Positions 31,099-64,000 of a stretch of DNA of 64,000 nucleotides are shown here, one piece after another. The notes under the pieces were generated by a model. That model was given only the letters and a program-made list of their open reading frames with translations. It ran no database searches and had not been told where the DNA came from. The position numbers were made by a program, and so were the translations under genes. Numbering within the stretch: position 1 is the first letter of the stretch; the number at the start of each line of letters is the position of its first letter. Source of the DNA: Certhia americana. Taxonomy: Eukaryota; Chordata; Aves; Passeriformes; Certhiidae. The DNA is taken from assembly GCA_018697195.1 (NCBI GenBank), contig CM031873.1, positions 2,227,933-2,291,932 of the forward strand, written 5' to 3'.

Positions 31099-31629
31099 TT
31101 ATCTGCCAGTGGTTTGGGCACCCAGTATGGGAGCTTTGCTACCTTGACCACTTGTTCTGAGAAAATTCTCTCTTCATGAGCATCCACTGGAAAAGCTGCT
31201 GGGTGATTGTCCCAGTATCAAAGGTATTTAGTGCTAGAACAGGTGTGGGGTGCACCCTGAATCTTGCCAGAAGCACAGGACAGAGAAAACAAACACTCTG
31301 CCATCCACAAAGAGCAAAGAATTCATTGGATAACCAAATGAACAAATCTGTCAGGCTGTGCTTGCCATGCTATCTAACCTTTCAGCTCCCAAGGCTGGAT
31401 GATATTTCTGTATCATATAGTTTGACAAAGCCAGGATTATGAGACCTCCTGAAAATGTTTGTGATTGCCCAACATTAGCAAATAGGAGAATTTATAGAAT
31501 TCCAGGAATAACAATTTGCAGAAACCATGCAGATGGATCTGCTGGTACAGCACATGCTTAGAGACTGACACAATTAATCTCCTTGACAGATAAATTCCTG
31601 TAAAAACTCCATCCTTATGCTTTTGATAA

Positions 31630-31710
31630 ATTCATGTATATGCACATATATAAACATATATATGTATATGTATATATATAAATATATATGCATATATATA
31701 AATACATGTA
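31630..31710. repeat. TA/CATA simple repeat
   Basis: Imperfect alternation of TATATA and CATATA units. Confidence 0.8.
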
Positions 31711-34404
31711 TATGCACTAAGTATTATGAGAAACAAAACACTAATCAAGGTAGACAATAGACCAATCACATCAACATCTAACCTATATCTGCATATCCCA
31801 CTCCCTCTAAAGCTTACCTGGCACCTACCTGGTGTGTTCACCTGAAATGACTTAAAATGTGCTTCCCACAAAGCTTCCCATTATGTTTTCTGAGTCTTTA
31901 CATGCAACACATTTGGTTAATTGTTTCTTTGACCTTAAATAAACTTCACAGGTTCAGTTTGTCTAACTAGAAGAGGACATTTTTACTTGGCTACAAGAGA
32001 ATTTTTTTTTGTATTTTATTTGCCCAAAGGAGACACTATTCCTCCATTCACACAATGTGAAGTAAGGCAGGTATTGAGACCCCTGAGCTTTTTAGCTTCT
32101 CAGTGCCTTACAGGGATGCTCCCAAAAGAGGATGCTCAAGGACTTACCAACAGCCTTTCCCTGGTTTTGGATTTGTTCTTACAAGGTAAGGGCCAACTGG
32201 ATGATTACCAAGAGGGGACGCCCTCCTTTGGGAGCAGCACTGATGTCCACTTATCCAGGAACTTGGGAACCATCTTAAAAGACAGCTATACACTCTAGAA
32301 ACCAAAGAGAAGAAGCAAATACAGATCTGTCTTATCTAGAGAACATTCCTCCTCAGATTGCTTCTGAATTTGTCCACTGCTCCATAATATCCTGTGTAGG
32401 GAGGGTATCCCAAAGCACGACTTCCCTTCCCACAGCCTCTCAGTATCACATCAGACTTTCTGCAGGACCTGGATGTCTGTGGCCCTGGGCCACAAGAGAT
32501 GCTGAGAAATGCTGGAAATCCCTGCTGATGTTCTGCAAACCAGTCACACAGTCCCTCACAAAGACAATTTTCTGAATTGACAGATGTCAAAATGATTCTG
32601 AATATGCAGGGTCACCAGTGGCTGGGTGTGCCATTATAAAGGATTAGTTCTTCACTACATTCTGTTTTACTGTCTTTTACTCAGGAGAAAATGTAAATTC
32701 ACTTTAACTACAAAAGAATTAGGTGAGTCAAATACAAAAAAACCAGATACTCTCTGACAAAGAGTAATCATGGTTCATGTACAGTAATGTTTAAGCTAAA
32801 GATGCACATAATTAAAACACAAATATAATTGCACATAGCAAATAATGAAGCACACAGTCTGTAATACAGATGTGGGGGACCCAAACCAGGTCTTGAGGCT
32901 GTTAAAATGTAGAAAGTGTCTGCAATTCTGCTGTTGCAACCAAATTTAAAAGGTAATTCAAATGTTTGATACACAGCAATTGGCAGAAGAAAAATGCAAT
33001 AATAATAATATTATCTCCACGTCTGAGTAGTGTCATTGTCATTTCAGAGAGTGTCTGTGTTCAGACTTCAGGTCAGACTGGAAAAAGTGTCAATGCTTCT
33101 GATTTTAAAAATAAGTAATAAAAGTGTTGAAAAACATTCTAGAAAGTATTAAAAAAAATTCAAGAGATAAGGCCTAAATAGGATTCCTCTCGACATTGCA
33201 GGAAATCCATTTTCTGTTGCAGAATCCAATACAAATGCTTTTGCTTCCTAATGTAACTAAATCATGGGCACCCTGAAGATAATCCAAAACAAACAGCCAA
33301 GGAGAACAGTGTAAACACACCAAGGATGTTCCCCAGACCAAGCCAACATGAAGCAATGACAACAATGCACCTGACAATGTCTCTCTCCCCATAGAGAAAA
33401 CTGGGTCATTCCACAAAAAGGTGTTTAGATTTCATGGCCTCTGAAGTTTAAATAATTTTCTGGCAAAAAGTTTCTTCTGCCCTAAAATGAAGAAAAGTGA
33501 GGTAATGGTGACAAATCTACTTTGCCACAGCATCTCCTGTACAAAATTATCTTGTGGTAAGAGTATTTTCCAAAGATGTGAGACACCCTCAAGTCTGTGA
33601 CTTTTAATATTTTCACATGCCTTCACCACGCAGTGTGGCTGACCAGGTTTGGTTCACATCCCTTCCTCCCTTACCATTTGTCAGGCAGGTTTGTGTCCCA
33701 GCATGTTCCCAGTTATTCCTCCCTTTCCTACTGTCCCTTGTGGTGTCAAAACCAGTCCTTAAACATCTAACTCTAAAGGAGCAGACACTTTCCTTCCACC
33801 TTCCTTTACAGAGCTACTTACAGTCATTCTGCTTTGTCATCCAGCCTGCTCCATGACAACCTCTGCAGGGTAGTGGGGTGGCACAAAAGTCAGGAACCTT
33901 TCTGCAGGCTGAGACCTGGAGCATGTCTTGCAAACCCACAGGACAGGAATGCAAGCCTCTGTTGTGCTCCATCAGCTGGCAGTTGTCTCACTCTGTCCCA
34001 AGACTGAGGCTGGATTCAGGTTTGCCATCACCTCACACAATGGTATAAAAAAGTTTGCCTCAATAAATCTTTCTTCTTATCTAGCAGCGTGTGTAGACAA
34101 GCAGGGAGGATGGGAGGGAATCCATTAATATTATAGCCTTAAAGAAGTAATTGTGCACAATTAGAAAAACCCCATCCAGCTGACTAAGGCAAACCCTTGC
34201 AGTGCAGAGCCAAGTGTTGCCTTATTTGGCCTTATCAGAGCTGTCTTTGGGTTTCTGCATCCTCCATCCTGGCACAGATCAATGTGAAAAGGACAGGTCA
34301 GTGCAGCTGACTCCATACAACCTTAAACCAATCCTGTCTCTGAGTAATTAGCAGAGAGATCAGAGCTACAACACGTTTACAACTAAAGAGTAAATTATTA
34401 TTGA

Positions 34405-34465
34405 CCAAAAATAGAGCACTCGAGTGCTGTGTGGGCAGGAGGTAAGGTATAAAGAGCTGCAGCTG
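34405..34465 (+). promoter_or_regulatory. MYH13: Putative core promoter of gene 2 (A-rich element, TATA box, E-box)
   Basis: CCAAAAATAG (34405-34414) resembles the CArG/MEF2-like element of fast MYH promoters. TATAAA lies at 34448-34453 and a MyoD-type E-box CAGCTG at 34460-34465. A consensus donor (AAG|GTAAGT) follows 49 nt after the TATA box, so a short non-coding first exon fits. Distance to the start-codon exon is 2.9 kb. Confidence 0.6.
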
Positions 34466-34478
34466 AAGGCAACTTTGT

Positions 34479-34502
34479 GATTCGTTACCCTGACATCGCA
34501 AG
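34479..34502 (+). other. MYH13: Putative non-coding exon 1 of gene 2
   Basis: Start estimated from the TATA box; the end is set by CGCAAG|GTAAGT. Confidence 0.5.
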
Positions 34503-35034
34503 GTAAGTGCCATCCTCTTGCTTCATGCTCTGACCATGACACCTCCACAGCTCCCCAGAAAGGTGGAATATGAAGGAATGTTTTCTTCTCAGTCCCCATC
34601 TCTAACATTCTAGGTCATGCTTTACATGCAGAGTCAGGGTTATACCACCCAAACCACTCCAATGTGGTGCACAAGCAGAAGGAGGAGAGTTGCAGAGTGC
34701 CAGTCCTTGCAAGGGCCTTCTACCAACTTTGCCACCTCCAAGCCCTGTGAAAGCCACAGGAAGACTAACTCTGAAATTGGCTATGAAATGTAAAGCAGCT
34801 AACTTCTTCCTAGACATTAGACTTGTTTCAAGCAGCTCACAGTACTGTGGGAAGGAACACAAAAAAGACTCTGTGGAATTTTGCTCTAGGTCAGGAGTTT
34901 TAAGGCACTGTGTGCAGTTCAGCTCTCTGGAGAGGCTACACAGGGTGTAGGAATGTTTGATATGGCATATGCTAAGGACAATGGACTGGTTTTGATGTAA
35001 CTCTCTCTGTCCTTTCTCTAACCATTCCACACAG

Positions 35035-35070
35035 GTTCTGAAAACAGATTTCCTCGTGGGCTCTCTGAAG
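35035..35070 (+). other. MYH13: Putative non-coding exon 2 of gene 2
   Basis: A long pyrimidine tract ending 'ccacacag' and a donor GAAG|GTAGGG bracket 36 nt, close in size to the candidate exon 2 of gene 1. Confidence 0.45.
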
Positions 35071-37401
35071 GTAGGGGTTTAACGAATAACACATGCCTTT
35101 GCTAATTGATCCTGAGAAATAAGTGAAGCTCACCCAGACAATGTAAAGGGCAGGTGCAAAATCCAGTAGAACCAGGATCACTGGAAAGGATAGATGGTAT
35201 TTAAATGAACATGAGCAATAGTCACAGTTCTTGTCAGGAATACGCCATGTATCGGGAAAGAAAATTTACAGATGCTCAAACTCAATCAAGAGGGCATGAT
35301 AAACAGAGACATTAATGGCTTTTTGTGATGTAATCCTGACTTCTGGCATTTATAGATTATTAAAATGTATCCCCTGCCATCTGCACAGCTGCTGGAAGCC
35401 TGAGGTTGTGTTGGGAGAGGAGGCTCAAAGTAATATTCAAGTGTTAGTTTCCTCTGGGGTAAAGTCTAGAAAATTATTTACTGACTTTGGTTCATCACAC
35501 AGGCACTGAAACCCAAACACAGTTCAGAATGATCTTGTCTCCTGGCAGATCTGTCCATGTCCAAAGAGTAACCTTTACAGAGAACTTGGGTGCACCACTC
35601 CCTTCTAGGTTTTCTGGGGAAGGTTAGTGACTTAGTGACTGGGAGCATGAAGCAGAGCACAGAAGGAACCTTCCTTGTGCCTTCTGTCCTAAAACCAAAA
35701 AGTGCTCACTGAAACTAGAGCTGAAAGGCTGGAAGCACAGGTTATTTTCCTAGAGAATGCCACCTTCTCTGCTCAGGAATGTGTAAAGATTTAAATTTTA
35801 CACTATTTCTTATCAAAGTAGTTTAACAGACTTTGCCCCTTGAAGAATTTTCTGATATGCCTTTTCTGATGGGATTTTCTGATGTCCTGCTTCAATCTTT
35901 CATGGACACTGTGAAATACCTTCTCTCTTTCTTTCCTATTGCTTCTCTTGAGCCCCTCAGGCACAAGATCACATAGGCACAAACTCTGGGCTCTGTATAT
36001 GCAGAATACTACTTTCAAAGTATGCTAAAGGTTCTGGATTTTGTGCTTTTGGAATTCCTGGCTGTTAGAAGTTCTTGTGTGAGGCTGTCCCTCAAAGATC
36101 CCATAGCAGATAGCTTTCAGCACTTCTACAACCACATGTCCAGAAGTAGCATAACAAATGTCTTCTTACTCCTTTCATCATTTTCTTGCACATAAAACCA
36201 TTCTATTTTGACTGTTTCAGTATTCTGATGCCTTGGACACATCTTAGTTTTTCAATTCTGTCCCTTTCTCTTCTTTACTCTTCACAGTAAATCCAGACAG
36301 CACATGAAGGAGCATGAATCTAGAAGTTTATTATTTTTTTTTTCTAGCCTGTGTATTAGCCTGCCTGGGGCAAAACTTTCTGTTTATGCTAGTTCCTGCC
36401 TACACCATTTCTACTTGCGCTGTTTCCAGATGCTCTTGAATTACCCATGACAGTTCTTTCAAACATAGCAAGCCATAGCATTTATTTGTGTTGAAGAATT
36501 TTTACTAGATATTTAAAAAAATACAAAATAAAACTGAGGATAAATCAGTTTTCTGAAATATTTCTACTAGACAAGCCCTTAACAATATCTGGTACATATG
36601 AATTGTCTTTTAATGATTCATAACTAATATTAGTCTATATAATATGTTCAAGCTATAATACATTCAAGCTATAATTGAGATTCTTTGAAATGCTATGTCA
36701 CATATTTATCTAAATACTATGTTATTTAGCTAATACTATGTTCTTACTTATTATCTGTAATATACAAGATATTCCGATATTGGCCAATTTTGCAACATAA
36801 CTGGAAAAGATGTTTTATATTTGGTTCACACAATAAACAGGTTTGGCTTAAGATAGGTGATGACTGAAATTCCCAATTTGTTCCAGTGCTTGGTATAGAC
36901 AGAAACTAGTAGAACTTGCCCTGCTTGGCATTGAAACATCAAAACCAGAGGGTGTTAAATGTACCTGCAACTGGAAATCACAAGTGAAAGCCACTCTACA
37001 TGACTCACAGACCTTACTTTTGTCTGAATTTTTCGATGGCATAATTTCAGTGACATTGTGTATGTGTTTGAGAAGGATGTTGCTGTGCAGCTCTGTGAAT
37101 AGCAGGTGAAGATAGAGCAGGACCAGCTTTTGAAGACTTCTAGCTTGATATTCCCTCTGCCCTCACTTGGGCACATAGGCCTCTTTAAGGGGGATGTTGT
37201 CAAAGATAATCTGTCTGCAAAAGGAATTTTCTTTATTAGAACTTCTTCAGCAGATAAGTAAAATTGGGGCAGAAGTTAAGTGCCTGATTAGTCCTCCTCT
37301 TTCTGTTAGTCATTGAGCATGACCACTGTCTGGATAAATGCAAATTACAATTGCACAGACCTTCTGCATCTTCTCTGCTTTCCCCCAGAGCAACTGCAGT
37401 C

Positions 37402-62482
<25,081 letters not shown>

Positions 62483-63123
62483 GCAAGTGTCCTCAATCAG
62501 GGGCTTGCTTTTAAAGAAATCAAGAATGGAGAAAATTTGGGTGCATATTTAATGTTCCTTGTTATCCTGAAATTGTTCCAAAAAGACAGCACAGAGACCA
62601 AAAAGTACAGGGACTGCTCCCCTGCCATACCAATGTGGCATTCCTCACTGTGTTAGCATGCACAAAACCCCCTCAGTCCCAGTCTAAAATTGAGCTCATT
62701 TTGCACCATCTGTTTGAATTTGCTCCCATGGAAGGCTGAAGAAAGCCACTAGCATTTCAAAACTCTGACAGTATTTCTTTCCAGTCAAATTAATCAAGGA
62801 TGTTTCCGGACAAGATCAAATCCATGCTTAAAAGTTTTCTCAGTGTCAACTCCTGCACAAAGCAAGCTAAATGCTGGAAAGATTTGAGGCAATATTTCTT
62901 CAGTTCCACCACTTTATGAGCAGGAATCAGTAACAGGTTCAAAGAGGAGCCTGTTCACAGGACACAGGTTCTGATGAAGAGGTTGCTGGGGATCTGCTGA
63001 AACTGCCATGCACTGCTGGCACAGGCTAAATACTGGGTCTCAATTCCATGATTTCTATCTTCCTTACTCTATTTAGCTATCCTTCAGCTCTCCACTACTT
63101 TAAATCTTATTTTTTTTTTTTTT

Positions 63124-63172
<49 letters not shown>

Positions 63173-64000
63173 CCATGCCAGATTGTAGCTCCTTCAGTTC
63201 CCTCTTTTCTGAGTTCTGCCTTCTGTTCTTTATCTTCCCTCACTGCCTCTTGGAAAATGTTTTATTACTTCTGTATAACTACATCTGATTCTCCACAAAA
63301 TATCTTTGTGAGCACTTTATGAGCTGCCCATGATATACCTAGAGCATACCTCAAACACAGAGACACAGCTTGTACAGGATCCCTAGAAGTCTTTAGTAAA
63401 CTTGCTGGTCAAAGAAGGGCCAACTTTGAACTTACATTAGGTTGCTCAAAGCCTTGCCTAATAGTTTTTTATAATTTTCAAGGATGGAGATTTCAGAGTA
63501 TACTGCTGGACAACCTTTTTCAGTGCAACATCATTCTCAGGGTAAAACATTTTTTTCCCTATATGCAGTCAGGAGTTCCCTTGTATTTTACTTCTGACAG
63601 ACCTTATGTCTTTTTGTTGTCCACCACCAAGAAAAGCCTTGCTTTATTTTCTCTTTAACTCCTCTTAGATAGAAAAAGAAGTATAAAACAACTGGCACAT
63701 CTCTAGATCTCACTAAATGGGTGGGCAGTAGGAGCAAGAGTTATTGTGGTCATGTAGTCCATCTACTCTAATTTATCTAAATATTGTCAGTATAATCCTG
63801 AATTAGTCACCATAGGCTCATTCTAGAATCCAAAAGGAGAATCAGGCATCTCTGGAAAAAATGTTCTTAAAAGGGGTGCCAGGACTACATCAACAGTTTT
63901 ATTCTCTGCACATGCTTATTTCTGTCCACTGAAGACCCAGATTCAGGCTTTTCACACTGAAGCTGGATGACACCAGAGGGAATGAAATGAGTGCCAGAGG
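62483..64000 (+). other. MYH13: Gene 2 intron 33, truncated by the window end
   Basis: At least 1.5 kb of intron, against 186 nt in gene 1. It holds a 63-nt T-rich run and no exon or element I recognise. Confidence 0.7.
63110..63172. repeat. 63-nt poly-T tract
   Basis: T throughout except one A at 63125. The length is likely to be unreliable in any assembly. Confidence 0.9.

Larger units (their letters stand above)
25396..34400. other. Intergenic region between the two MYH genes
   Basis: About 9 kb with no recognisable exon on either strand. It holds a CR1 (26225-26860), TA-rich tracts (26876-26950, 31630-31710), a C-run near 27628, an A-run near 29260 and an LTR-like copy (30731-31098). 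The rest is unique-looking AT-rich DNA. Any enhancer or long non-coding RNA here cannot be seen from sequence alone. Confidence 0.65.

Noticed and set aside
62483..64000. Exon 34 of gene 2
   Set aside because: I searched for the [13 protein letters not shown] exon with its acceptor and found none before the window end.

Overview
The window is vertebrate nuclear DNA, almost certainly from a songbird. It is rich in CR1 LINE fragments and solo endogenous-retrovirus LTRs. It also holds a SINE with a tRNA-Ile-like head and a CR1-like tail, the architecture of the zebra finch element TguSINE1. The only genes I can support are two sarcomeric (class II) skeletal-muscle myosin heavy chains in head-to-tail tandem on the + strand, so this is part of the fast skeletal MYH cluster. 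Layout: 1-5,200 is intergenic; 5,223-25,395 is gene 1, complete; 25,396-34,400 is intergenic with a large CR1 and an LTR copy; 34,405-64,000 is gene 2, cut by the window end. Gene 1 has 38 coding exons. Joined by hand from splice signals and family exon lengths they give 5,829 nt, an intact frame of 1,942 residues plus stop. Gene 2 shows 31 coding exons (family exons 3-33) giving 4,665 nt, exactly 1,555 residues, all in frame; its last seven coding exons lie beyond the window. Gene 2 looks like the songbird MYH13 orthologue (superfast/extraocular type), judged by its loop 1, loop 2 and SH1-region residues and by its place downstream of another fast MYH. Gene 1 is a fast MYH of the MYH1/2/4/8 type that I cannot assign to one orthologue. 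The two proteins are alternative motor chains: each would dimerise through its coiled-coil rod, bind light chains at the neck and build thick filaments. Which gene a fibre expresses would set its shortening speed. Loop 1 is two residues longer in gene 1 and loop 2 two residues longer in gene 2, so numbering re-aligns at residue 659. The main oddities are as follows. (1) A near-perfect stray copy of MYH13's loop-2 exon sits in intron 11, about 3.2 kb upstream of the real one and next to an assembly gap. (2) An intact solo LTR with a 5-bp target duplication lies 18 bp upstream of MYH13 exon 21, inside its acceptor region. (3) There are two GC donor sites, one per gene. (4) Patchy gene-conversion-like tracts join the paralogues, one of which carries a whole intron with a single mismatch. 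(5) A pentamer minisatellite begins at a 5' splice site.
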